From: Allosediminivita sp964397775
GTDB taxonomy: Bacteria > Pseudomonadota > Alphaproteobacteria > Rhodobacterales > Rhodobacteraceae
Assembly: GCA_964397775.1 (NCBI GenBank)
Contig: CAYNKL010000003.1
Location: 1-64,000 of the forward strand
Reading direction: 5' to 3'
DNA length: 64,000 nucleotides
Shown here: one piece after another, positions 54,556-63,343 of the stretch
How the letters are laid out: every line of letters starts with the position of its first letter
Position numbering within the stretch: the first letter of the stretch is position 1
Translations under genes and position numbers: made by a program
The notes under the pieces: model-generated
Seen by the model: the letters and a program-made list of their open reading frames with translations, nothing else
Told to the model about the DNA's origin: nothing
Database searches by the model: none

Positions 54556-54573
54556 CTACTCAACTCAGAGTAG
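54556..54573. promoter_or_regulatory. Inverted repeat upstream of the giant operon
   Basis: CTACTC and GAGTAG flank AACTCA, about 48-65 bases upstream of the giant-operon start in an AT-rich patch. Position fits an operator or the promoter core, but the arms are short. Confidence 0.45.
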
Positions 54574-54649
54574 CTCGATGCCTGAAGATCTGGCAAAAGA
54601 AAATTCTGTCAGGTCGGGTATTCCGGACGTTGGCCGTCCGGTGTGGCAC

Positions 54650-54669
54650 CGCCGGTCCGGAGACCGGCG
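54650..54669 (-). terminator. Terminator after the SDR gene
   Basis: Perfect 8-bp stem CGCCGGTC/GACCGGCG around CGGA, 14 bases after the SDR stop. No strong T run follows on the minus strand. Confidence 0.65.
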
Positions 54670-54683
54670 ATGCGCCATGGGGA

Positions 54684-55433
54684 TCAAAGACCCCGGATCA
54701 TTCCGCCGTCCACGCGCAGCATGGAGCCGGTCACATAGGCCGCCTGCGCGGAGCAGAGGAAGGTCACGACCGCGCCGAATTCCTCGGGCTTGCCGTAGCG
54801 GCCGGCGGGGATGGTCTTCCGGCTGGCGTCCTGCACGTCCTCGAGCGAGGCGCCGGTTTTCTCGGCCTTGATGCCGTCGAGCTGCGCCAGGCGGTCTGTG
54901 GCGATGCGGCCCGGCATGACGATGTTGACCGTGATGCCGTTGCCGGCCACCTCTTCGGCCAGCGTCTTGGACCAGCCTGCGATGGCGCCGCGCACGCCGT
55001 TCGACAGCGCGAGGTTGGGGATCGGCTGGACGATGCCGGACGATCCGATGGTGACGATCCGGCCCCAGCCCTTCGCGGTCATGCCCGGAAGCGCTGCGTC
55101 GGTGATGCGGAAGATCGGCGCGGCCATGGCGTCGAAGGCGGCTTGCCAGGCGGCGGCGCTCTGACCCTTCGCGGGGCCCGCGGCGGGGCCGCCACAGTTG
55201 TTCACCAGAATGTCGACGGGCTGGTCAGCAAGGCGCGCGACGAGGGCGTCGACGCTGGCGGCATCGGTGAGGTCGAGCTTGACCCCTTCCATGCCTTCGG
55301 CCGGGGCACTGCCGCTGCGCGAGGCGGCGATGACGGTGGCGCCTTCCTCGGCCAGCAGTCTGGCGCTCGCAGCGCCGAGGCCGCGGCTTGCGCCGAGCAC
55401 CAGTGCGGTCTTTCCCTTGAGTCCCAGGTCCAT
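54684..55433 (-). CDS. Short-chain dehydrogenase/reductase with non-standard catalytic residues
   Basis: A 249-residue SDR. The cofactor site is LGASRGLGAASARLLA and NNCGG stands for NNAG. The catalytic region reads IGSSGIVQPIPNLALSNGV, then RGAIAGWSKTLAEEV. The usual Tyr-x-x-x-Lys is absent, replaced by a Ser-Asn-x-x-Arg arrangement seen in a recognised subset. Its start overlaps the DapA-like stop by one base (TGATG), so they form an operon. Confidence 0.87.
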   Translation of the reverse strand: MDLGLKGKTALVLGASRGLGAASARLLAEEGATVIAASRSGSAPAEGMEGVKLDLTDAASVDALVARLADQPVDILVNNCGGPAAGPAKGQSAAAWQAAFDAMAAPIFRITDAALPGMTAKGWGRIVTIGSSGIVQPIPNLALSNGVRGAIAGWSKTLAEEVAGNGITVNIVMPGRIATDRLAQLDGIKAEKTGASLEDVQDASRKTIPAGRYGKPEEFGAVVTFLCSAQAAYVTGSMLRVDGGMIRGL

Positions 55434-56359
55434 CAGTTCAGCTCCTTCAGTCGTTTTTCCTGCCGTGCGACGAGGCGGTCCACCTCGGCTACGGCTTCGG
55501 GGGTGAGCGGTGCGCCGGGTGCGCGCAGCGCGGGCGATGCGATGGCGCCGCGCTGTGCCAGCACGTGCTTGCGCACGGCGAGACCGGCGCCGGGCTGCTG
55601 CTCGTAGCGGACGAGCGGCAGGTAGGCGTCGAAGATGTCCTGCGCGCGGTCCTGATCGCCGGAGGCGGCCAGGCGCACGACCTCGGCCAGCATTTCGGGA
55701 TAGCCGAAGCCGGTCATCGCGCCGTCGGCGCCGCGGGCGACCTCTTCGGGCAGGAAGACGCCGCCGTTGCCGCAGAGGATCGAGATGTGGCGGCGGCCTT
55801 CGGCCTCGGCGCGGCGCAGCTTTGTGATCTTGGACAGGCCTGGCCAGTCCTCGTGCTTGAGCATGACGACCTCGGGGATGTCGTCGATGATGCGGCCCAG
55901 CACCTCGTCCGAGATGTTCACCCCGGTCGAGAGAGGGAAGTCCTGCAGAACGATGGGCACGCCCGCGCCAAGCGTGCGGGCGACCTGCGCGAAGTAGCCA
56001 TGGATCTGGGGATCGGTCCTGAGGCTGCCGGGGGTGGTGACCATGCAGCCGGCGGCGCCCATGTCCATGACGGCCTTGCCCAGTTCGCCGATGGCGGCGA
56101 GCCCGGGTGCCGAGACGCCGACAACGACGGGCTTGTCGCCGGCGCGCTTGATGACCCGTTCGGCGACGGCGCGGCTTTCGGCCTGCGTGAGCTTGGGCGC
56201 CTCGCCCATCATGCCGAGGATGGTCAGCCCGTCCGCGCCCTTATCGAAGTAGAAGTCGACGACACGGTCGAGGCTGTCGAAATCGATCTCGCCCTTTTCG
56301 GTGAAGGGGGTGACGGAGATGACGAAGACGCCCTTGGCGTCGGAGGTCAGCAGGGGCAT
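55433..56359 (-). CDS. Dihydrodipicolinate synthase/N-acetylneuraminate lyase family protein
   Basis: A 308-residue DapA-like class I aldolase. FDKGADGLTILGMMGEAPKL is the phosphate-like GTTGE region of the family. VVMLKHED carries the Schiff-base lysine, and VGVSAPGL and CGNGGVFLPEE follow. It is unlikely to be housekeeping DapA because of its catabolic setting with an SDR, a GntR regulator and a transporter. Start at ATG 56359, with only weak AGGACC upstream. Confidence 0.87.
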   Translation of the reverse strand: MPLLTSDAKGVFVISVTPFTEKGEIDFDSLDRVVDFYFDKGADGLTILGMMGEAPKLTQAESRAVAERVIKRAGDKPVVVGVSAPGLAAIGELGKAVMDMGAAGCMVTTPGSLRTDPQIHGYFAQVARTLGAGVPIVLQDFPLSTGVNISDEVLGRIIDDIPEVVMLKHEDWPGLSKITKLRRAEAEGRRHISILCGNGGVFLPEEVARGADGAMTGFGYPEMLAEVVRLAASGDQDRAQDIFDAYLPLVRYEQQPGAGLAVRKHVLAQRGAIASPALRAPGAPLTPEAVAEVDRLVARQEKRLKELN

Positions 56360-56710
56360 GGCCTGGTCCTTGTGTGGTGGGCCGGGTTGGTCTTTGGCCC
56401 GGCTTGCGGAGGGTCCAGCGGAGCCTGTGACAGTGTTCCTGGACCCGGGTGATTGCATTCCGGATACTGGTGGAATACTGAAATGGCAAGTACGGCGACG
56501 AGGGTTAGCCAGGGTGAACGGGCAGCGGGCACGGCGAGGCAGGGATGCGGGACGGGAGCATGTCTTCCTTCCGGTCGGCGTGTCTGCAATCCCGGGGCGG
56601 CCCGGCGCGCGGACCATCGAAGATGCCTGCCTTGCGCTGAACCCTTCTGCGCGCGAGCAGGTCGGCGGCATCGTTGCGTCCAGCAACGGCAAGCTGGCAG
56701 GGGATCACCA
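56360..56710. promoter_or_regulatory. Divergent promoter region of the catabolic island
   Basis: 351 bases without a gene between the DapA-like gene and the first GntR gene. It holds ATACTG repeated at 56464-56469 and 56475-56480, about one helical turn apart. ATTCC at 56457-56461 is inverted as GGAAT at 56472-56476. A GntR-type operator here is plausible. Confidence 0.45.
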
Positions 56711-57376
56711 ATGAGCGGACAGAGCCTGTCGCAGACCGCCTATCGCGAACTCATCCGTCGGATGCTGGAGGGTGGGCTGAAACCCGGCGACACGCTGCAG
56801 GAGTCGCGGCTTTGCACCGATCTCGGCATGTCGCGCACGCCGGTGCGCGAGGCCATTGCCCGCATCCGCAGCGAGGGTCTTGCCGAACAGTCGGGCCGCT
56901 TCCTGCGCGTGCGACGGATCGGGTCCGACGAGATTGAGGAGATCTTCTTCCTGCGCCGGACGCTGGAGCCCTCGGCCATCCGGGCCGCGACAGGGCGTAT
57001 CCTTCCCGAAGAGCTCGACAGCCTGGAAAAGGAGATCCGCGCGCTGATGCAGGGCGGGCCGGGCAAGGACGATCTGCAGTGGCACGTCGACCGAACATTT
57101 CATGGCACCATCGCCATTGCCGCCGGGAACCCCGCCGTCGCCAAGGTGATCCACGACCTGCACATGCGGACCTGCATCTTCGACCACCGGGTGGTGCCCG
57201 AACGGTTCGAGCTGGGCTGCCGCGAGCACCTTGGCATGATCGAGGCGATGCGGCAGGCCGAGGCCGATGCAGCGTCGGCGCAGATGGAGGCGCATCTTGC
57301 CCACGCACGCGACGCGGTCTTCCGGCACCTCGACGAGGTCCCAGCCACCGCCAGCGAAAAGGCGTCCTCCGAATGA
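56711..57376 (+). CDS. GntR-family (FCD domain) transcriptional regulator 1
   Basis: A 221-residue FadR-type repressor. The winged helix shows LKPGDTLQESRLCTDLGMSR then TPVREAIARIRSEGLAE. The FCD effector domain (~75-210) shows FLRRTLEPSAIRAAT, HVDRTFHGTIAIAAGNPAVA and EHLGMIEAMRQAEADAASAQM. The ATG 56711 follows AGGGG. Its stop overlaps the dehydrogenase start. Probably regulates the divergent DapA-like/SDR operon and its own. Confidence 0.9.
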   Translation: MSGQSLSQTAYRELIRRMLEGGLKPGDTLQESRLCTDLGMSRTPVREAIARIRSEGLAEQSGRFLRVRRIGSDEIEEIFFLRRTLEPSAIRAATGRILPEELDSLEKEIRALMQGGPGKDDLQWHVDRTFHGTIAIAAGNPAVAKVIHDLHMRTCIFDHRVVPERFELGCREHLGMIEAMRQAEADAASAQMEAHLAHARDAVFRHLDEVPATASEKASSE

Positions 57377-58332
57377 AATGTCTGATCGTCCAGCCCGTCC
57401 ATGAAGAGGGCCTCGCACTGCTGCGCCGGAACGGGATCGAGCCGGTTTTCTGCGAGACACCGGATGCCGAGGGCATCGCGCGGGCGGTGCCGGGCTGCGA
57501 TGCGGCGATCACGCGGGATGCCGGGTTTCCGCGCGCGGCCTTCGAGGCCGCCGACCGACTGCGTGTTGTCGTGGTCCATGGCACCGGCCACAATGCGGTC
57601 GACAAGGAAGCCGCCGTCGAACGCGGGGTTCTTGTCGCCAATACGCCCGGAGCCAATGCGCAGTCGGTGGCGGAACTGACACTCGGGCTGGCGCTTGCGC
57701 TTGCCCGGGGCGTGCCCGGTGCCGACCGCTGGGAGCGCGAGGGACGGCGCGGGTTCCGCGAGTCGATCAGCTTTTCCGAGCTTTCGGGCAAGACGCTGCT
57801 GGTTTTCGGCTGGGGCAATATCGGGCGGCGTTTCGGGCATATGGCCTCGGCGGCCCTTGGTATGCGGGTGCTGGTCCATTCGCCCTCCACGCGGGACACC
57901 GGCGGGTTCGAGAAGATCGAGCGGCTGGAAGAGGCTCTGGCGCAGGCGGATCTCGTGACCCTACATGCGCCGGCTCGGCCCGAGACGCTGCATATGATCG
58001 ACGCCGCCCGGCTTGCCGCGATGAAGCCCGGCGCGCATCTCGTGAACGTGGCCCGCGCAGAGCTGGTGGATGAGGCGGCGTTGGCCGAGGCGCTGCGCAG
58101 CGGCCACCTTGGCGGTGCGGCGCTCGACGTCTACAGCCACGATGCGCCGCAGGGGCCGCTTGCCGCGTTTTCCAACGTGATCTTCACACCGCATCTTGGC
58201 GGCACGACCGAGGAGGCGCTGCGCCGCGTAGCTGTGGGGGCCGCGGGCCACGTGGTCACGGCGCTGACCGGCGGGGTGCCTGAGACCGTGGTGACCCCGG
58301 TTGCGGGCGGCATGCGGAAGGCCCGCGCATGA
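57373..58332 (+). CDS. D-isomer-specific 2-hydroxyacid dehydrogenase
   Basis: A 319-residue NAD-dependent dehydrogenase of the phosphoglycerate-dehydrogenase type. NAD-binding LLVFGWGNIGRRFG lies near residue 145. Catalytic residues are Arg in LVNVARAELVDEAAL, the following Glu region, and His in FTPHLGGTTEEALRR. The N-terminal and C-terminal substrate parts are intact. It is translationally coupled to both GntR genes (overlaps of four bases). Acts on an unidentified 2-hydroxy or 2-oxo acid. Confidence 0.9.
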   Translation: MKCLIVQPVHEEGLALLRRNGIEPVFCETPDAEGIARAVPGCDAAITRDAGFPRAAFEAADRLRVVVVHGTGHNAVDKEAAVERGVLVANTPGANAQSVAELTLGLALALARGVPGADRWEREGRRGFRESISFSELSGKTLLVFGWGNIGRRFGHMASAALGMRVLVHSPSTRDTGGFEKIERLEEALAQADLVTLHAPARPETLHMIDAARLAAMKPGAHLVNVARAELVDEAALAEALRSGHLGGAALDVYSHDAPQGPLAAFSNVIFTPHLGGTTEEALRRVAVGAAGHVVTALTGGVPETVVTPVAGGMRKARA

Positions 58333-58964
58333 GTGCCGCAACGCTTTCGGATACCGCCTACGAGAAGATGCGGGACGACATCACCTCGGGCCGCATCCCG
58401 GGCGAGACGGTGCTGTCGGAACGTGCCCTGACCGAGACGCTGGGTGTGTCGCGCACACCGCTTCGGGTCGCGCTGTCGCGGCTCGAGAAGGAAGGCATGG
58501 TCGACCGGCTGAGCAACGGCGCCGTGCTTGTGCGGTCGGTCTCGGTGGAGCAGCTGTTGCAGATCCTCCACCTTCGGCGCCAGCTCGAGACCGCCGCCGC
58601 GCGGCGTGCGGCGCGGAACGGCCCGACCGCCTCCCTCAAGGCGTTGCGCGACAGGATGCAGGCGCTGGCCGAGGGCGCGGAGGTGAGCTTTGATGTCTTC
58701 TGGCAGGACGACGGCGCCTTTCACCGGGCCGTGGCCGAGGCGGCTGGCCTGACGATCCTGCCGGCGATCCTCGACGAGCAGCGCGGCATTGCCCGCCGGT
58801 CGGCGCTCACGCGCGCCAACGACAGCTTCGTCGTCCAGGCCGCCGAGCACGTGGCCATCGCCGACGTGATCGCCGCGCAAGACGAGGAGGCAGCCGCCAC
58901 GCTCATGGCGGATCATTTCGAGAACGTGCGCGCGCGCTTTCTGGGGTCCTTCACCGGGACCTGA
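58329..58964 (+). CDS. GntR-family (FCD domain) transcriptional regulator 2
   Basis: A 211-residue second GntR protein in the same operon. The winged helix shows IPGETVLSERALTETLGVSR then TPLRVALSRLEKEGMVDR. The FCD domain shows LHLRRQLETAAARRAARNG and HRAVAEAAGLTILPAILDEQ. Four-base overlap with the dehydrogenase. Distinct from regulator 1 in sequence, so not a recent duplication. Confidence 0.9.
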   Translation: MSAATLSDTAYEKMRDDITSGRIPGETVLSERALTETLGVSRTPLRVALSRLEKEGMVDRLSNGAVLVRSVSVEQLLQILHLRRQLETAAARRAARNGPTASLKALRDRMQALAEGAEVSFDVFWQDDGAFHRAVAEAAGLTILPAILDEQRGIARRSALTRANDSFVVQAAEHVAIADVIAAQDEEAAATLMADHFENVRARFLGSFTGT

Positions 58965-59008
58965 GGCGCGCACGCAGAGCAGGAATCACCAACAGAAACG
59001 GAAAAGAC

Positions 59009-59422
59009 ATGAAATCCCTCTTTCACCTCGCCATCCATGTGACCGACCTCGACGAGACGCGCGCCTTCTACGGCGACGTGCTCGGCTGCTCAGAGGGACG
59101 CTCGACCGACACATGGGTCGATTTCGACTTCTTCGGCCACCAGCTGTCGTTCCACCTCGGCACGCCGTTCAAGACCACGCGCACCGGCAAGGTCGGCGAT
59201 CACATGGTGATGATGCCGCACATGGGCGCCGCGCTGCACCTGGATGACTGGAAGGCGCTGGCCGAACGGCTCGAGGCCAAGGGCGTGGAGTTCGACATTC
59301 CCCCGGTGATCCGCTTCGAGGGCGAGCCCGGCGAGCAGCGGACGATGTTCTTCTTCGACCCCTCCGGCAATCCGATCGAGATCAAGGGCTTTGCGGACTT
59401 CGAGGGCCTGTTCGCGTCCTGA
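59009..59422 (+). CDS. VOC-family protein (glyoxalase-like)
   Basis: A 137-residue vicinal-oxygen-chelate protein. It has LFHLAIHVTDLDETRAFYGDVLGC at the start, FFGHQLSFHL, and the C-terminal glutamate block FFFDPSGNPIEIKGFAD. Metal ligands His and Glu are present. It follows regulator 2 by 44 bases and is probably the last gene of the GntR operon. Chemistry unknown. Confidence 0.88.
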   Translation: MKSLFHLAIHVTDLDETRAFYGDVLGCSEGRSTDTWVDFDFFGHQLSFHLGTPFKTTRTGKVGDHMVMMPHMGAALHLDDWKALAERLEAKGVEFDIPPVIRFEGEPGEQRTMFFFDPSGNPIEIKGFADFEGLFAS

Positions 59423-59436
59423 CGCTGAAAAACGTG

Positions 59437-59459
59437 CCCCCCGGCCGGTTGGCCGGGGG
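59437..59459 (+). terminator. Hairpin terminator after the VOC gene
   Basis: CCCCCGGCC/GGCCGGGGG around GGTT, 15 bases after the VOC stop. The T run after it is weak. Confidence 0.65.
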
Positions 59460-59637
59460 CCGTGCTTTGCCGGGCGGTGCCGCGTTCTTGTGCGCTCGTC
59501 GGTTTCCCTAGTGTCAAAGCCGGAGATTATCACGGGGGGTCACTTGACGCCCTCGTGAAACGCAGCGCAGTGTCCAACCAATACCGATTTGGTTGCGCCT
59601 GTGGTTCAGCAGCGCCGACCGGACCGAGAGGGAACGG

Positions 59638-60630
59638 ATGACCGAAACTGCGCCACCGCTGCTGGAAATCGAGGGGCTGACCTTTGGCTTTCGCAATCAG
59701 TCGGCGAACCTTGTCGATGGGGTGAGCCTGTCGCTCGGGCGGAACGAAACGCTCTGCATCGTGGGCGAATCCGGGTGCGGCAAGTCGGTGACGGCGCTGT
59801 CGCTCATGGGGCTTCTTCCGCCGGATGCCGTGCGGATCGACAGCGGAACGGTTACCTTCGAGGGCGAGGCCATCGACGCGGGCGACTTTGCGCGCCTGTC
59901 ACGGCTGCGCGGCGACCGGATGGCGATGATCTTCCAGGAGCCCATGACCTCGCTGAACCCGGCCTTCCGGATCGGCAACCAGATCACCGAGGCCGTGCGC
60001 CATCACCGCGGCGGCAGCGAGGCCGAGGCGCGCGAGCGGGCGCTCGAAGCCCTGGAGAAGGTGGGAATTCCGGCGGCGCGGCAGCGGCTGGACGAGTATC
60101 CGCATCAGCTGTCGGGCGGGATGCGTCAGCGGGTGATGATCGCCATGGCGTTGGTGAACGATCCCTCTGTGCTGATCGCGGACGAGCCGACCACCGCGCT
60201 CGACGTGACCGTGCAGGCGCAGATCCTCGACCTGATCGCGGACCTGCAAACGCGGTCGGGGATGGGCACGATCCTGATCACCCATGACCTTGGCGTGGTG
60301 GCGCAGGTCGCCACGCGGGTGGCGGTGATGTATGCGGGCCGCATCGTCGAGATCGGCACCGCGCAGGAGATCTTCGAGGATCCCCAGCATCCCTACACCA
60401 TCGGCCTCATGAGCTCCGTCCCGCGTCTAACGGGGCCGCGTCAGCGGCTGTCGACGGTGCCGGGCCTCGTGCCGACACCGGATGGCATGCCCGAGGGGTG
60501 CCGCTTCTCGACCCGCTGTCCCTTTGCGCGGCCCGCCTGCCGCGAGGTGCCGAAGCTGGCGCCGGTCGCCGGCGAGCACCGCGTCGCCTGCCATTATGCC
60601 CCCCTCGAGACGCGCCTGGAGGCCGGATGA
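59638..60630 (+). CDS. Peptide/opine-type ABC transporter, ATP-binding protein (DppD-like)
   Basis: A 330-residue ATPase: Walker A GESGCGKS near residue 44, signature LSGGMRQRVMIAMAL, Walker B VLIADEPTTALDV and switch ITHDLGVVAQ. The C-terminal oligopeptide-transporter domain with an iron-sulfur-like cysteine cluster (EGCRFSTRCPFARPAC) is present. The ATG 59638 follows GAGGGA. First gene of the transporter operon. Confidence 0.92.
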   Translation: MTETAPPLLEIEGLTFGFRNQSANLVDGVSLSLGRNETLCIVGESGCGKSVTALSLMGLLPPDAVRIDSGTVTFEGEAIDAGDFARLSRLRGDRMAMIFQEPMTSLNPAFRIGNQITEAVRHHRGGSEAEARERALEALEKVGIPAARQRLDEYPHQLSGGMRQRVMIAMALVNDPSVLIADEPTTALDVTVQAQILDLIADLQTRSGMGTILITHDLGVVAQVATRVAVMYAGRIVEIGTAQEIFEDPQHPYTIGLMSSVPRLTGPRQRLSTVPGLVPTPDGMPEGCRFSTRCPFARPACREVPKLAPVAGEHRVACHYAPLETRLEAG

Positions 60631-61709
60631 TGCGTGAAACCATCCTCGAAGCCGTGAACCTGCGGAAGCACTTTCGCAGCGGTGGCGGTCTTGGCCGGAC
60701 GGCGAATACCGTGCGTGCCGTCGATGGCGTGTCGCTCGAGGTGAAGAGGGGCGAGACATTCGCCATCGTCGGGGAGTCCGGCTGTGGGAAATCCACGCTG
60801 GCGCGGCTGCTGATGCGGCTGCTCGATCCGACCGAGGGCGACGTGCTGTTCGACGGGCGATCCATCGCCGGATTGCGCGGGCGGACGCTGCGCGATTTGC
60901 GCCGCGACATGCAGTTCGTCTTCCAGGACCCGTTCAGTTCTCTGAACCCGCGCATGACCGTGGGCAAGCTGGTGGGCGAGCCGCTGGAGACCCATGCGCC
61001 CGAGCTTTCGGCGCGCGAGCGGCGCGCCAAGGTGGCCGAGCTACTGGGCCGCGTCGGCCTGCGTGCCGAGCATGCGGGCCGCTATCCGCACGAGTTCTCG
61101 GGCGGGCAGCGGCAGCGGATCGGGATTGCGCGGGCGCTGGCCTCGGGTCCGAGGCTGATCATCGGCGACGAGCCGGTCAGCGCGCTGGACGTCAGCGTTC
61201 AGGCGCAGGTGATCAACCGGCTGCACGATCTCAAGGAAGAATTTGATCTGACGCTTGTGATCATCGCCCATGACCTGGCCGTGATCCGCCACATGAGCGA
61301 CCGGGTTGCGGTGATGTACCTTGGCCAGATCGTCGAGACGGGACCGTCCGAACAGGTCTTCGCGAACCCGCGCCATCCCTACACGCGGGCGCTGCTCTCG
61401 GCGGTACCGGAGCCCGTCTACGGGCGGGCGCATGACCGCATGGCGCTCAAGGGCGAGACGCCCAGCCCATCCGCGCCCCCGGAGGGCTGCCGCTTTCACA
61501 CGCGCTGTCCCTTCGCCACCGAAGAGTGCCGCACGCGCGTGCCCGAGATGCGCGAACTGGCTCCGGGGCAGGGCGCCGCCTGTCACCATGCCGAGAAAAT
61601 CGCCGCCGAACACGGATCGCCCGTGGCGGTCACGGGATCGGGGCGGAGCGAGGGCGCCGAGCGGCGTTTTGCCATGTATGCCGAGGCGATCGCGGACCGC
61701 GGCGCCTGA
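60627..61709 (+). CDS. Peptide/opine-type ABC transporter, ATP-binding protein (DppF-like)
   Basis: A 360-residue partner ATPase. Walker A GESGCGKSTLARLL, signature FSGGQRQRIGIARAL, Walker B LIIGDEPVSALDV. It has the same C-terminal cysteine cluster (EGCRFHTRCPFATEEC) with an added tail. Start overlaps the previous stop by four bases. Confidence 0.92.
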   Translation: MMRETILEAVNLRKHFRSGGGLGRTANTVRAVDGVSLEVKRGETFAIVGESGCGKSTLARLLMRLLDPTEGDVLFDGRSIAGLRGRTLRDLRRDMQFVFQDPFSSLNPRMTVGKLVGEPLETHAPELSARERRAKVAELLGRVGLRAEHAGRYPHEFSGGQRQRIGIARALASGPRLIIGDEPVSALDVSVQAQVINRLHDLKEEFDLTLVIIAHDLAVIRHMSDRVAVMYLGQIVETGPSEQVFANPRHPYTRALLSAVPEPVYGRAHDRMALKGETPSPSAPPEGCRFHTRCPFATEECRTRVPEMRELAPGQGAACHHAEKIAAEHGSPVAVTGSGRSEGAERRFAMYAEAIADRGA

Positions 61710-61768
61710 ACCGACCAACCAACGCACGGCGACCAACGCCGTCCTGACTGCAACAGAGAGGATCTCTT

Positions 61769-63277
61769 ATGCTACGAAAACTATCGCTCACCGCCATCCT
61801 GCTTGGCGCCACCGCCGTAGGGGCCCAGGCTCAGGATCTGCGCATCGCGCTGCAATCGGATGCCGACGTGCTCGACCCCGATCAGTCGCGGACCTTCGTC
61901 GGCCGGATCGTCTACACCGCGCTTTGCGACAAGCTGGTGGACATCACGCCCGAGCTCGACCTCATTCCGCAGCTTGCCACCGACTGGTCCTGGAACGAGG
62001 ACCAGACCGAGCTAACCATGCAGCTGCGCGAGGGCGTGACCTTCCATGACGGCGAGCCCTTCAACGCCGAGGCGGTCGCCTACAACATCAACCGCAGCCA
62101 GACGCTCGAGGAAAGCCGCCGCAAGTCCGAGGTTGCCTCGATCACCGGGACCGAGGTCACCGGCGAATACGAGATCAAGATCAGCCTCGCGCAGCCCGAC
62201 GCGACGTTGCTGGCACAGTTCGCCGACCGCGCCGGCATGATGATCTCGCCGGCCGCAGCCGAAGAGGCGGGTGCCGATTTCGGTTTGAACCCGGTCTGCT
62301 CGGGGCCTTTTGCCTTCGACAACCGTGTGGCACAGGACCGGATCGTGCTGACCAAGTTCGACGACTACTGGAACGCGGACGAGATCAACTTCGACAGCGT
62401 GACCTACCTGCCCATCCCGGACAACACCGTGCGCTTCGCCAACCTCCAGTCGGGCGACGTGGACATCATCGACCGTCTTGCCGCCACCGACCTTGAGCAG
62501 GCGGAAAGTGCATCCGACATCGAGGTCGCGAGCGCGGTTTCGCTGGGCTACCAGGGCATGACGATCAACGTCGGCAACGGCGATCGTGCCGACAGCCCGA
62601 TCGGCCAGAACCCGAAAGTGCGTCAGGCGCTCAGCCTCGCCATCGACCGCAATGCCCTGAACCAGGTCGTCTTCAACGGCGCCTTTGCCCCGGGCAACCA
62701 GTCCTTCCCGCCGAACTCGCCCTGGTACGATCAGGACCACCCGATCCCCGAGCGTGACGTCGAGGCGGCCAAGGCGCTGCTGGCCGAGGCCGGTTTCGAG
62801 GACGGCGTGACCGTCGAGGTGCAGGCCCCCAACAGCCCGGTGCCGCAGCAGGTGATGCAGGTCGTGCAGGCCATGGCCGCCGAGGCGGGGATCACCATCG
62901 AGATCACCTCGAAGGAATTCGCCACGATGCTGCAGGACCAGTCGGCCGGTGACTACATGGCAAGCCAGGTGGGCTGGTCGGGTCGCGTCGATCCCGACGG
63001 CAACATCCACCAGTTCATGACCACCGACGGCGGCATCAACGACTCCGGCTATTCCAACCCGGAGGTGGACGAGCTGCTCGACAAGGCGCGGACCACGACC
63101 GACACCGCGGAGCGCAAGCAGTACTACGATCAGGCGCGCGACATCCTCGTCGAAGATCTGCCGATCATCTACCTCTACCACCAGACCTGGATCTGGGGCC
63201 TGCGCGACGCCGTCTCCGGCTTCACGCCTTACCCCGACGGCATGATCCGTCTCGAAGGCGTGAGCCTCGAGGACTGA
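61769..63277 (+). CDS. Peptide/opine-type ABC transporter, substrate-binding protein (DppA-like)
   Basis: A 502-residue family 5 extracellular binding protein. Signal peptide MLRKLSLTAILLGATAVGAQA. Family patterns are LATDWSWNEDQTELTMQLRE, GVTFHDGEPFNAEAVAYNIN and DIIDRLAATD, with QALSLAIDRNALNQVVFNG and YLYHQTWIWGL later. The ligand could be a peptide, opine or other amide. The ATG 61769 follows AGAGAGG. The hairpin after it may raise its level relative to the permease. Confidence 0.92.
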   Translation: MLRKLSLTAILLGATAVGAQAQDLRIALQSDADVLDPDQSRTFVGRIVYTALCDKLVDITPELDLIPQLATDWSWNEDQTELTMQLREGVTFHDGEPFNAEAVAYNINRSQTLEESRRKSEVASITGTEVTGEYEIKISLAQPDATLLAQFADRAGMMISPAAAEEAGADFGLNPVCSGPFAFDNRVAQDRIVLTKFDDYWNADEINFDSVTYLPIPDNTVRFANLQSGDVDIIDRLAATDLEQAESASDIEVASAVSLGYQGMTINVGNGDRADSPIGQNPKVRQALSLAIDRNALNQVVFNGAFAPGNQSFPPNSPWYDQDHPIPERDVEAAKALLAEAGFEDGVTVEVQAPNSPVPQQVMQVVQAMAAEAGITIEITSKEFATMLQDQSAGDYMASQVGWSGRVDPDGNIHQFMTTDGGINDSGYSNPEVDELLDKARTTTDTAERKQYYDQARDILVEDLPIIYLYHQTWIWGLRDAVSGFTPYPDGMIRLEGVSLED

Positions 63278-63286
63278 TCCGCCATT

Positions 63287-63312
63287 CTCCGCGCCCCGAC
63301 CGGGGCGCGGAG
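63287..63312 (+). terminator. Intercistronic hairpin between binding protein and permease
   Basis: CTCCGCGCCCCG pairs with CGGGGCGCGGAG with almost no loop, 10 bases after the binding-protein stop and no T run after it. Fits partial termination or mRNA stabilisation within the operon. Confidence 0.6.
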
Positions 63313-63343
63313 CCTTCGCCCACGTTCACCGAGGACATGCGCC

